The notes under the pieces were generated by a model. The model searched no databases. It worked only from the letters and a program-made list of their open reading frames with translations, and had not been told where the DNA came from. A stretch of 64,000 bases of DNA from Salinimicrobium terrae DSM 17865. GTDB taxonomy: Bacteria > Bacteroidota > Bacteroidia > Flavobacteriales > Flavobacteriaceae. Each line of letters begins with the position of its first letter. Position 1 is the first letter of the stretch. A program made the position numbers and the translations under genes. Below, in pieces: positions 32,877-41,734 of this stretch. The DNA lies in assembly GCF_000424665.1 (NCBI RefSeq), contig NZ_AUKI01000016.1:328429-392428 (forward strand), written 5' to 3'.

Positions 32877-34997
32877 ATGGCAGTATTAAATTCAATAAGG
32901 CAACGCTCGGTATTCTTAATCGTGATCATTGCTTTGGCACTTTTCTCGTTCGTATTGGCCGATGTGATTAGGAACGGAGGGATGGTTTCCCAAAAATCTC
33001 AAAACACTATCGCTACCATTAATGGTGAAGACATTGAAAGGGAGCAGTTCGCCCGGCAGGTAGAAGCTGTTCAGCGTAATATGGGGCAAAATGCAACTAC
33101 TTCCCAGGTAGTGGCCCGTGTTTGGGAAATGAATGTGCGAAGAGCTTTAATGCAAGAGCAGTTTGAAGAGCTCGGTATTCGTGTGGAAGAGGCCCAGGTA
33201 AAGGAAATGATGAGGTTAGAACTTGGGAACAATCCCAGTTTCACAAATGAAGCTGGAGTCTTTGATGAAGCCAAATTAAGAGAATATGTAGCTACTCTAA
33301 AGTCTACTTCTCCTCAGGCATACCAGCAGTGGGTAGAATATGAAAACAACCTGGCAGAAACTGCCAGAGAGCAAATTTATTTAAATCTCGTAAGAGCAGG
33401 AGTAGGTGCTACTCTTTTGGAAGGTGAGCAGGCTTACCAGTTTGATAATGATAATGTAAATATGGAATTTGTGTATATTCCTTATTCAACTGTTGAAGAT
33501 GCACAAGTAGAGGTTTCTAAAGCCGAAATTCGTGATTATATTGAAGCTAATCCGGGAAAGTTTGAGACAGAACCTACGCGTGATATTCAGTACGTGCTTT
33601 ATGAAGAAACACCATCTGTAGAAGATGAAACGGAAGTTAAAACAGAACTTCTGGGGCTTCTTAATGAAAGAGTGGAATTCAATACTGCGACTAACGCGAC
33701 CGATACAATCGAAGGATTTGCAACAACAGGAGATTGGGAAACATTTGTGAATGAAAGGTCTGATGAGAAATTTCAGGATAGATTTCTGTTTAAGAACCAG
33801 TTACCTGCAGAGCATGCCGATTCTCTTTTTAATCTCCATGAGGGTGAAGTTTACGGACCATTTAAATTTAATAATTCCTGGAGAGTTGCGAGAGTAGTGG
33901 AAACTGCGCAAATTCCGGATTCTGTAAAAGCCAGACATATTCTTGTAACCTGGCAGGGCTCTCCCGTTGGAGGGGAGGTGACCAGAAGCAAGCAACAGGC
34001 AGAGCAGCTGGCAGACAGTCTTGCTAACGTGGTAAGAGCGGATAGAGATGAATTTGCCGATTTGGCTTCTCAATTTTCAGCCGATGCATCTAATAAAGAA
34101 GATGCGGGAGAGCTTGGATGGGCAGGTCCCGGTACATTTTTACCAAGATTCAATGATTTTATTTTTGAAAATTCTGCCGGAGAGATCGGTGTTGTTGAAT
34201 CTGAATTTGGTTATCACGTGATTCATATTCAGGAGCAAACAGATAGAGAAAAAGCAGTGAAACTTGCTACTGTTTCAAGAACTAGCGAGCCATCAGAAAA
34301 AACAGCTAACAATCTTTATGCGGAGGTAACAAGATTTGAACTTGGGACTCAGGATGCTAATTTTAGTGACCTTGCCAAAGAGAGCGGTAAAGAAGTGAGG
34401 CCGGTTATGGAAATTCAGGAACTGGAAGAAAATATCCCTGGAATTGGTGCGCAGAGAACAATAGTTCAATGGGCTTTTGAAGATGATGTGGAAGTGGGTG
34501 ATGTACGAAGATTTGAAGTTCCTTCGGGTTATGTGGTTGCACAGGTAACTGCCGTTAACGAAGGAGGATTAAAATCTGCAGAGGCGGCTTCTTCAACTGT
34601 AATTCCAATTCTTCAGAAACAAAAGAAAGCCGAGATTATTAAGTCAGAAATAAGCGGTAACACTCTTGAAGAAATTGCTCAGAATCAAGGTGTACAGGTG
34701 AACACGGCAAGTGCTGTGAACCGCAATAGTCCAACGCTTCCGGGAGTGGGCAGCGAACCTAAAGTGGTAGGAGTTGCATTTGGGCTTGAAAGTGGGGAAA
34801 CAAGCAATCCTGTAGCGGGTGAAAAAGGAGTTTTCGTAGTAGAAGTGCTTCAAAAGATCGATGCGCCTCAAATGGAATCTTATCAACCTTATGCTGCAAG
34901 AGAAGCTTCTGCGCGTAGAACAACTGTGAATACAGAAGTTTTTGAAGCTCTTAAAGAATCTGCAGAAATAGAAGATAATCGTGCAAGATTCTACTAA
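32877..34997 (+). CDS. PpiD-like peptidylprolyl isomerase, membrane-anchored
   Basis: A 706-residue periplasmic folding factor. An N-terminal transmembrane segment (residues 10-30, SVFLIVIIALALFSFVLADV) anchors it. A SurA-N-like chaperone region extends to about 230. A parvulin-type PpiC domain is clear at about 345-455 (ARHILVTW, then GELGWAGPGTFLPRFNDFIF and SEFGYHVIHI). A second weaker domain follows near 480-650. It assists outer-membrane and secreted protein folding, in line with the neighbouring envelope genes. It follows the CNNM gene by 97 bp and ends at a terminator. Confidence 0.9.
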   Translation: MAVLNSIRQRSVFLIVIIALALFSFVLADVIRNGGMVSQKSQNTIATINGEDIEREQFARQVEAVQRNMGQNATTSQVVARVWEMNVRRALMQEQFEELGIRVEEAQVKEMMRLELGNNPSFTNEAGVFDEAKLREYVATLKSTSPQAYQQWVEYENNLAETAREQIYLNLVRAGVGATLLEGEQAYQFDNDNVNMEFVYIPYSTVEDAQVEVSKAEIRDYIEANPGKFETEPTRDIQYVLYEETPSVEDETEVKTELLGLLNERVEFNTATNATDTIEGFATTGDWETFVNERSDEKFQDRFLFKNQLPAEHADSLFNLHEGEVYGPFKFNNSWRVARVVETAQIPDSVKARHILVTWQGSPVGGEVTRSKQQAEQLADSLANVVRADRDEFADLASQFSADASNKEDAGELGWAGPGTFLPRFNDFIFENSAGEIGVVESEFGYHVIHIQEQTDREKAVKLATVSRTSEPSEKTANNLYAEVTRFELGTQDANFSDLAKESGKEVRPVMEIQELEENIPGIGAQRTIVQWAFEDDVEVGDVRRFEVPSGYVVAQVTAVNEGGLKSAEAASSTVIPILQKQKKAEIIKSEISGNTLEEIAQNQGVQVNTASAVNRNSPTLPGVGSEPKVVGVAFGLESGETSNPVAGEKGVFVVEVLQKIDAPQMESYQPYAAREASARRTTVNTEVFEALKESAEIEDNRARFY

Positions 34998-35023
34998 GGA
35001 TCTGCCGGTAAATTATACAAGAA

Positions 35024-35047
35024 GGCCCTTCATTTGAAGGGCTTTTT
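35024..35047 (+). terminator. Rho-independent terminator after ppiD-like gene
   Basis: GCCCTTC ATTT GAAGGGC stem with five T behind it, about 30 bp after the stop. Confidence 0.9.
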
Positions 35048-35158
35048 ACTTTTGGTACAAATATATTGTTAGTTAAGATAACCTATTTTTCCAGGTTGGG
35101 CTAGTTTGGACTTCGAGGACTGGAATAATGGTCGAAGCCGGCATGGAAAAAGCTTCTT

Positions 35159-36079
35159 TTAAAGAATAATTTCAGAATAAGGCAGAATTGTAGAGTAGCC
35201 TTTTCTTTCGAAGTACATTAAATCTTCGGCTGTACCTGTGGCTAGTACAAAATCACCACCCCAGCCGCCTAGGCTTTTTACTGCTCCCGGATAATCGGGG
35301 AATAACCGGTTTTTCACCTTTTGCAGGCCGAGGAGTTGAGAAATAATGTTCTCATGTACTTCCAGTAAAAGTTCAAATTCCAATAGATCTTTGCAGTTAA
35401 CGATAATATGGGTAAGTGCAGAGATCTTTTCTATTGCAGTGTCTAAAGCTTTTTTATCCTGCTGCCTGTAATGCTCAATTGAATGCCGGCTATTCTGTTT
35501 TTGATTGAGATGAACAAAAAAGAGTTGATCTTTAAATGGTGGGGCAAATGAAGTCTTTAAAATGCTGTTTTGTGATTCGTTTTTTTCAAAAGTTACAGGT
35601 GTTTTTTGCATGGCAACCGCTATATCATACCCGCTACCACCAAAAGTGCTTTCCAGGAGCTTGTATGGATCAATTTGCATCCATTTTGCAAGGTTGGCTA
35701 TTAAAGTAGAAGACGTTCCAAGGCCCCAGTGTCGTGGGAAATCTGTTTTTGTATTAATTTCATAGCCGTGATTGCATTTTAGAATTTCGGGTGCCATTTT
35801 TGCTGCAGAGAAGAGTGTCAAAAATAGCATTTTTGACACCTCATTATTTTGATGCTTCTGAGGAACTTCTGAATTTTCAAGATCTGCGATCTCAAATGTG
35901 TCCTGAAACCATATCTCCCCTTTATGGTCCAAACTTTTCCATTGTATTACTGGATCTTCAGTTTTTTTCACCTCCAGGGTTTGACCAAATTTTGTTGGTA
36001 ATGCAAAAGCTGTGGCTCCATCGAGTACTACATATTCTCCGCTTATCAGTAATTTTCCGTGGCTGTAAAACTTCTGCAT
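35159..36079 (-). CDS. GYDIA-family GHMP kinase (mevalonate-pathway type), with internal palindromic repeat
   Basis: A 306-residue GHMP kinase. Motif 1 is FYSHGKLLISGEYVVLDGA (3-21), motif 2 is WGLGTSSTLIANLAKW (118-133), and the family signature GGSGYDIAVA is at 146-155, giving the GYDIA name. The C-terminal motif is visible as LGGWGGDFVLAT. It is most likely a mevalonate or phosphomevalonate kinase-like enzyme of isoprenoid synthesis, coupled to the class II HMG-CoA reductase whose stop it overlaps by one base. At 35815-35839 the coding sequence contains a perfect inverted repeat (arms GTGTCAAAAAT / ATTTTTGACAC) encoding VSKMLFLT, which replaces an ordinary helix of the family. The gene remains open. 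Confidence 0.85.
   Translation of the reverse strand: MQKFYSHGKLLISGEYVVLDGATAFALPTKFGQTLEVKKTEDPVIQWKSLDHKGEIWFQDTFEIADLENSEVPQKHQNNEVSKMLFLTLFSAAKMAPEILKCNHGYEINTKTDFPRHWGLGTSSTLIANLAKWMQIDPYKLLESTFGGSGYDIAVAMQKTPVTFEKNESQNSILKTSFAPPFKDQLFFVHLNQKQNSRHSIEHYRQQDKKALDTAIEKISALTHIIVNCKDLLEFELLLEVHENIISQLLGLQKVKNRLFPDYPGAVKSLGGWGGDFVLATGTAEDLMYFERKGYSTILPYSEIIL
35815..35839. repeat. Palindromic repeat inside GHMP kinase CDS, copy 6
   Basis: Perfect 11-bp arms GTGTCAAAAAT and ATTTTTGACAC around AGC. It belongs to the dispersed 3'-end repeat family but lies in a coding region, in frame, and shares AAAATAGCATTTTTGACACC with the copy at 7294-7319. Confidence 0.8.
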
Positions 36080-37422
36080 TAGTTTCTTAACTTATTAAAT
36101 TGTTCCTCCACTGCACTGTGTGAAACCTTATTGGTCTTAAAATGATTTACTAACACCTCTTTTTCATGAACAGTTGCCTGCAATTGATTGAGTATGTTCA
36201 TGAGGTGCATTTTCATATGTCCCTGTTGTATCCCTGTGGTAATAAGTGATTTTACAGCCGCGAAATTTTGAGCCAGTCCTGTTACTGCTACTATCTTCAT
36301 CAAATCCTCGGCCGAAGGTTTTTGAAGGATCTCTAAGGCGATCTTTGAAAGTGGATGTAAACCTGTAAGGCCTCCCACAGTTCCCAAAGCCATTGGAATT
36401 TCCATCCAAAACCTGAACCGTCCATCCCTCACATCGACGTGAGAAAGGCTGGTGTATCTTCCATCTTTCGAAGCGTAAGCATGAATTCCGGCTTCCACAG
36501 CTCTAAAATCGTTACCCGTTGCCAGGACAACTGCATCAATTCCATTCATGATGCCTTTGTTGTGGGTCACCGCACGATGAGGTTCTGCCTCGGCAATTTT
36601 TAAAGCCCTTACAAATTTTGCTGCAAAATCTTCGCCGCTCATTCCATGATCGGCCAGTTCTGTGACGGGGCAGGAGACTTCGGCCCTTACGATACAATCG
36701 GGAACATAATTGGAAAGGATGCTCATTACTATCTCTATTTCCTTTTCTGAAGCATCAAATGCTTCGTGACTTTTAGCTTCGGCCTGGAAGGTCTCAGCAA
36801 AACGTTCAAGACAGGAGTTAATGAAATTGGCACCCATAGAATCCTTAGTTTCAAAGGTGCAGTGGAGCTGATGGTAGTTTACCAAAAGATCAGTTTTATC
36901 CCGAAGTTCGATATTCACTACTCCGCCACCTCTTTTTTCCATGTTCCGGGTAAGAGGAGTAACGGCCTCCAGTAATTGTGGTTTGACTTTCTTAAAAAAA
37001 TACTGAAGCTTCTCCCGGTCCCCAGAATACATAAAATGTACCTGACCAATTTTTTGGGTTCCCAGTACTTCGGCTTTAAAGCCACCGCGCGAACCCCAAA
37101 ATTTAGCAGCCTTGCTGGCCGCAGCAATTACCGAACTTTCTTCTATAGCCATAGGGATGGCGTAAAGTTGGTTATTGATGAGGAAATTTGGTGCAAGCCC
37201 AAATGGGAGATAATAGTTCGTAAGTGTATTTTCTGTGAACTCCTCGTGGAGTTGTTGCAGGCTGGAATTGGAGTTCCAGTATTGAGTTAATATCTCTCTG
37301 GCCTTTTTATTGTTCGCCAGGTAAGTTTTGCTAAGCCATTCAATTTTTTCCTCCTTTGAAAGCCTGGAAAAGCCCGAAATTGGATTGATCATTACATTAT
37401 TTTTGGAAGCCCAAAGATACAA
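36079..37422 (-). CDS. HMG-CoA reductase, class II (degradative type)
   Basis: A 447-residue hydroxymethylglutaryl-CoA reductase: GSRGGFKAEVLGTQKIGQVH (109-128) and the catalytic/substrate region MGANFINSCLERF near 197-209, GNDFRAVEAGIHAYAS near 303-318 and HVDVRDGRFRFWMEIPMALG near 328-347. These are the class II patterns, as used by bacteria with a mevalonate pathway. It produces or consumes mevalonate for isoprenoid synthesis. It is transcribed with the GHMP kinase, overlapping its start by one base. The frame has an ATG 30 bp further downstream as an alternative start (M11, MINPISGFSRLSKEEK), which is plausible. Confidence 0.92.
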   Translation of the reverse strand: MYLWASKNNVMINPISGFSRLSKEEKIEWLSKTYLANNKKAREILTQYWNSNSSLQQLHEEFTENTLTNYYLPFGLAPNFLINNQLYAIPMAIEESSVIAAASKAAKFWGSRGGFKAEVLGTQKIGQVHFMYSGDREKLQYFFKKVKPQLLEAVTPLTRNMEKRGGGVVNIELRDKTDLLVNYHQLHCTFETKDSMGANFINSCLERFAETFQAEAKSHEAFDASEKEIEIVMSILSNYVPDCIVRAEVSCPVTELADHGMSGEDFAAKFVRALKIAEAEPHRAVTHNKGIMNGIDAVVLATGNDFRAVEAGIHAYASKDGRYTSLSHVDVRDGRFRFWMEIPMALGTVGGLTGLHPLSKIALEILQKPSAEDLMKIVAVTGLAQNFAAVKSLITTGIQQGHMKMHLMNILNQLQATVHEKEVLVNHFKTNKVSHSAVEEQFNKLRN

Positions 37423-37601
37423 CTACTGAAACAAACGCTGAGGGATATAAAAATTTGTAAAAACACCAAAAGATACTTTGACCTTTTTTTCTTTTTCATC
37501 CCTTTACCTCATTAACATCTTCTTATGATTTAACACGAAAATTCCTGTTTTTTAGCCGAATTTTCACTAAACTTGGCAAGCAAAATTTTTAAACGCAAAT
37601 A

Positions 37602-39803
37602 ATGAAGTTGACCCACGGGCTTTTGGCCCTTTTTCTTTCGGCTACAACGGTACTCACTGCACAGAAAAAAGAAATCACACTTGAAGATATTTGGGGAGGC
37701 ACTTTTCAACAGGAAAGAATGGAGGCTCTGCAATCCCTGGATAATGGAGAGGAATATGTGGTGCTTAATTTTGATCGCAGCGCCGGCACCTCGGCCATTG
37801 ACGTTTACTCCTATAAAACAGGAGAGAAAACACGTACTATAGTGAATAGTAAGGATCTTGAAGAGATCCAGTATTTTTCTAACTATGAATTTAGTGAAAA
37901 TGAAAACAAGCTGATATTAGGAACAGAAATAGAATCAATCTACAGACGTTCAACCCGCGGAATTTTCTACGTTTACGACCTGCAAAACGGGGAGCTTAAA
38001 AAGATTTCCGACCAAAAAATTAAAGAGCCTACCCTGTCACCCAATGGGGAGAAAGTGGCCTATGTCTTCGAAAATGACATATACGTTAAAAACCTTTCTT
38101 CGGGGGAAGTAACACAAGTTACTACCGATGGGGAAATGAATAAGATTATCAATGGTGTGGCTGACTGGGTGTACGAAGAAGAATTCTCTATTGTTCGCGC
38201 CTTCCAATGGAACAAGACAGGTGAGAAAATTGCCTTTTTAAAGTTCGATGAAACTGATGTGCCTGAATTTTCAATGGATGTATACGGACAGGATCTTTAT
38301 CAAACTCAGACCACTTTTAAATATCCTAAAGCAGGTGAAGAGAATTCTGAAGTAAGCCTCCATATTTATGACCTTCAGCAAGAAGAAATTTCAGATGTTG
38401 ATCTTGGAGATTTTGAAGATTACTACATTCCGAGGATAAAATGGACCAATGATGCAAACATTCTGAGTGCTCAGGTTTTAAACCGCCACCAGAACGTTTT
38501 AGATCTCTTGTTCGTAAATGCTGAAACAAACGAAGCTAAGGTGGTGCTCACAGAAACCGATGGGGCCTATGTGGACGTGACCGATAATTTGACATTTTTG
38601 GAGGACAACAGCTTTATCTGGACCAGCGAAAGGGACGGCTGGAACCACATTTATCTTTATGACAATACAGGAAAATTGAAGGAACAGGTCACCCGTGGAA
38701 ATTGGGAAGTGACTGATTATTACGGGCTGGATCCAAAGACAAAAACCATTTTCTACCAAAGTACCGAAAATGGAAGTATCAATAGGGATGTTTTTTCGGT
38801 CAAAACGAGCGGAAAGAATAAAAAACAGCTAACAGAACAGGTGGGGCAGAATAGTGCTGACTTTAGTGCGGACTATACCTACTTTATTAATACTTATAAT
38901 AGTGCTACTACTCCATACGAGTTTTCTTTGCGTAGAGCGAAGGATGGAGAGATGGTAAGGGAGATTCTTAACAACGAGGAACTGCTCTCACAAATCGCTC
39001 AGTTTACCTATACACCCAAAGAGTTTACAACCCTAGAAGTGAATGGCAATGAACTGAACATGTGGATGATCAAGCCCCCAAACTTCGATGAGACGAAAGA
39101 ATATCCTTTGTTTGTAGCGCAGTATTCAGGCCCTGGTTCACAGGAAGTGGGAAATCGCTTTAATAGCACAAACGACTACTGGTATCAAATGTTAGCAAGT
39201 AAAGGTTACTTCGTGGTGGGGATTGATCCCCGTGGTACCGGTTTTAAAGGTGCTGCCTTTAAAAAGGTAACTCAGAAAGAACTCGGAAAATTTGAAGTCG
39301 AAGATATTATTGAAGCAGCCAGGATCCTTGGCGCTCGTGAATATATTGATGAGGACAATATGGGAATATGGGGCTGGAGTTATGGAGGCTTTATGTCTTC
39401 AAATGCTCTGCTAAAAGGAAATGATGTTTATAAAATGGCTATTGCCGTTGCACCTGTGACCAGTTGGAGATTTTATGACACAATTTACACCGAACGGTAT
39501 ATGACCACTCCCCAGGAAAATCCTTCCGGTTATGATGAGAATTCACCCATTAATCATGTGGAAAAGTTAAAAGGAGATTATCTGCTTATCCATGGTACGG
39601 GAGATGACAACGTTCATGTACAGAACACTATGAGAATGATAGAGGCGCTGGTACAGGCAAACAAACAGTTTGACTGGGCAATTTATCCCGATAAGAATCA
39701 TGGTATCTATGGTGGTAATACCCGTTTGCACCTTTACACTCTTATGACCAATTTTATTGAAGAAAATTTACAAGTTAATTCCAATATCAAATCATCCCTA
39801 TAA
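37602..39803 (+). CDS. S9-family dipeptidyl peptidase (DPP-IV type)
   Basis: A 733-residue exported serine peptidase. The signal peptide is at 1-19 (ALFLSATTVLTAQ), a beta-propeller DPPIV-N domain spans about 95-470, and the catalytic alpha/beta-hydrolase domain follows. The triad is S593 in GWSYGGFMS, D668 or D669 in GTGDDNVH and H700 in NHGIYG. The family removes Xaa-Pro or other dipeptides from the N-terminus of peptides. It directly precedes two POT peptide transporters (its stop overlaps the first by one base), so the unit degrades peptides outside the cytoplasm and imports the products. Confidence 0.95.
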   Translation: MKLTHGLLALFLSATTVLTAQKKEITLEDIWGGTFQQERMEALQSLDNGEEYVVLNFDRSAGTSAIDVYSYKTGEKTRTIVNSKDLEEIQYFSNYEFSENENKLILGTEIESIYRRSTRGIFYVYDLQNGELKKISDQKIKEPTLSPNGEKVAYVFENDIYVKNLSSGEVTQVTTDGEMNKIINGVADWVYEEEFSIVRAFQWNKTGEKIAFLKFDETDVPEFSMDVYGQDLYQTQTTFKYPKAGEENSEVSLHIYDLQQEEISDVDLGDFEDYYIPRIKWTNDANILSAQVLNRHQNVLDLLFVNAETNEAKVVLTETDGAYVDVTDNLTFLEDNSFIWTSERDGWNHIYLYDNTGKLKEQVTRGNWEVTDYYGLDPKTKTIFYQSTENGSINRDVFSVKTSGKNKKQLTEQVGQNSADFSADYTYFINTYNSATTPYEFSLRRAKDGEMVREILNNEELLSQIAQFTYTPKEFTTLEVNGNELNMWMIKPPNFDETKEYPLFVAQYSGPGSQEVGNRFNSTNDYWYQMLASKGYFVVGIDPRGTGFKGAAFKKVTQKELGKFEVEDIIEAARILGAREYIDEDNMGIWGWSYGGFMSSNALLKGNDVYKMAIAVAPVTSWRFYDTIYTERYMTTPQENPSGYDENSPINHVEKLKGDYLLIHGTGDDNVHVQNTMRMIEALVQANKQFDWAIYPDKNHGIYGGNTRLHLYTLMTNFIEENLQVNSNIKSSL

Positions 39804-41734
39804 TGGCACAGGCAGCAACAGCACCTCAAAACCGTGAATTATTTGGTCACCCGGTTGGTCTATATGTTTTATTTTTCACAGAAATGTGGGAACGTTTTTC
39901 CTACTATGGGATGCGTGCCATCCTGGTACTTTATCTTGTAAGTGCTACAACTGGAGGTAATGCGGGTCTGGGATGGACAGGAAGTGAAGCAATTGCCCTT
40001 TATGGCTGGTATACCATGCTTGTATATGTGGCTTCGATCCCAGGAGGAATAATTGCCGATAAGCTGCTTGGACAGAAAAAGGCGGTGCTATGGGGAGGAA
40101 TTATTCTGGTACTGGGACACGGGATCCTGGCAGTCGAAGAGATGTGGGCTTTTTACTCCGGTCTGGGATTAATAATAATAGGTGTTGGACTATTAAAACC
40201 CAACATTTCCACAATGGTAGGAGGCCTGTATCGAGAAGGAGATTTACGTCGAGATAAAGGGTTTACAATTTTTTACATTGGGATAAATTTGGGAGCTTTT
40301 CTTTCCAGTATTATCGTGGGGTATGTTGGTGAAGAGATTGGATGGCACTGGGGCTTTGGACTTGCAGGAATAGCCATGGCATTTGGTCTTCTGGTGTACA
40401 TGTGGGGACAAAAATATCTTATTGAAGTAGGGAATTTATTATCAAAAGCAGAGCGTAGTGAAGGAGCCTCTATGGGTGGGATGTTTAAAGAATTACTGAA
40501 ATCGCCTCTTCAGTTAGTTATCACCTCTATCTTAATGATCCTTTCCGTTTATTACCTAATAGTTGAATCCATTCCTTATGGATTACTGTTTATCTTCCTG
40601 ACTCTGGTGACGGCTCTAATGTTAATGGTATATAAAGATCTTACGACGCAAGTTATGAAGGATAGATACGTCGTCATGATCCTGTCCTTCCTTTTAGTGG
40701 TCGTTTTCTGGGGAGCTTTTGAGCAAGCCGGTGGATTGATGAATATTTACGCTCTTGACAAAACCGACAGAACTTTTTCTTACTCTTTACCGCTTATCGG
40801 TAGCGAAGTTCCTGCCACGTGGTTTCAATCGCTAAATGCTCTGTTCATTATCATTTTCGGAGTTGCAGTTGCAAACTTCTGGGCAAAAAGAAAACTTAAG
40901 AACAAAGAGGCATCTTCAATCTTTAAGATGGCAATTGGAGTTATTATCATGGGCTTTGGTTTCGTCTTCATGGCAATGGCTGCAGAGAATTATGTGCCCA
41001 ATGAAACTAAATCGGCAATGTACTGGCTTGTTCTTGCCTATCTTTTCCATACCATTGGAGAACTTTCTGCTTCGCCTGTGGCACTATCATTTATTACCAA
41101 ACTTGCTCCCGTAAAGTATGCTTCCTTAATGATGGGAGTTTATTTTGCGGCGACGGGTCTAGGGAATAAAGTAGCAGGACTCATTGGGGAATTTTCTCAA
41201 GGTGAGCCCGTGGTTGTGATTCTAGCAGTAGACGGATCGGAAGTATCTGAAACCTTTCAGATAAATGATTCTGTTTTTGCTAAAAATCAGGATTTTAGAA
41301 TGACAGGTGAGATTTATGAGGAAGATGGACAGATCCGGGTGCGCGAAATGAACACTGGAGAGCCCATCTTAGATTACGTTGCCTTCGATGACGAGGAGAA
41401 TAAAAGTTTAATTCTTGAATCCCTTCGCGAGGAGGAAGTTACTGAACAAGATCCCTACCAGGTTGTCATTGACTTTAAAAAGAGTGAGGATCTAAGTGAG
41501 TATAGCGGGAATTTCATTATAGATGAAGTACAGACCGATATGGAATATAGAACCTTTTGGGGGATTACCATTTTCACAACCCTTTTTGGTTTAATTGTGA
41601 TCCTGCTCCTAAAACCTCTTAAACGTCTTACACACGGAGTTGAGGATGAAGAGAGAGAGCTACCACAACAGGAGAATTTTGAGCTTGGAGACGAAGATCT
41701 TGTAGATAAAGAAGATAAAAAAAGAAAAAAATAA
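39803..41734 (+). CDS. POT-family peptide transporter with extra periplasmic domain
   Basis: Proton-coupled oligopeptide transporter (MFS), 643 residues. Signatures: FFTEMWERFSYYGMRAILVLY at about 28-47 and FYIGINLGAFLSSIIVGY near 155-172. Close to the C-terminus an insertion of about 90 residues (about 475-570, acidic: AVDGSEVSETFQ and EEDGQIRVREMNTGEP) lies between the last two membrane segments; this is absent from the next copy. It probably faces the periplasm or cytoplasm loop side and may serve binding or assembly. It is followed directly by a second POT gene, start overlapping by one base. Confidence 0.92.
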   Translation: MAQAATAPQNRELFGHPVGLYVLFFTEMWERFSYYGMRAILVLYLVSATTGGNAGLGWTGSEAIALYGWYTMLVYVASIPGGIIADKLLGQKKAVLWGGIILVLGHGILAVEEMWAFYSGLGLIIIGVGLLKPNISTMVGGLYREGDLRRDKGFTIFYIGINLGAFLSSIIVGYVGEEIGWHWGFGLAGIAMAFGLLVYMWGQKYLIEVGNLLSKAERSEGASMGGMFKELLKSPLQLVITSILMILSVYYLIVESIPYGLLFIFLTLVTALMLMVYKDLTTQVMKDRYVVMILSFLLVVVFWGAFEQAGGLMNIYALDKTDRTFSYSLPLIGSEVPATWFQSLNALFIIIFGVAVANFWAKRKLKNKEASSIFKMAIGVIIMGFGFVFMAMAAENYVPNETKSAMYWLVLAYLFHTIGELSASPVALSFITKLAPVKYASLMMGVYFAATGLGNKVAGLIGEFSQGEPVVVILAVDGSEVSETFQINDSVFAKNQDFRMTGEIYEEDGQIRVREMNTGEPILDYVAFDDEENKSLILESLREEEVTEQDPYQVVIDFKKSEDLSEYSGNFIIDEVQTDMEYRTFWGITIFTTLFGLIVILLLKPLKRLTHGVEDEERELPQQENFELGDEDLVDKEDKKRKK

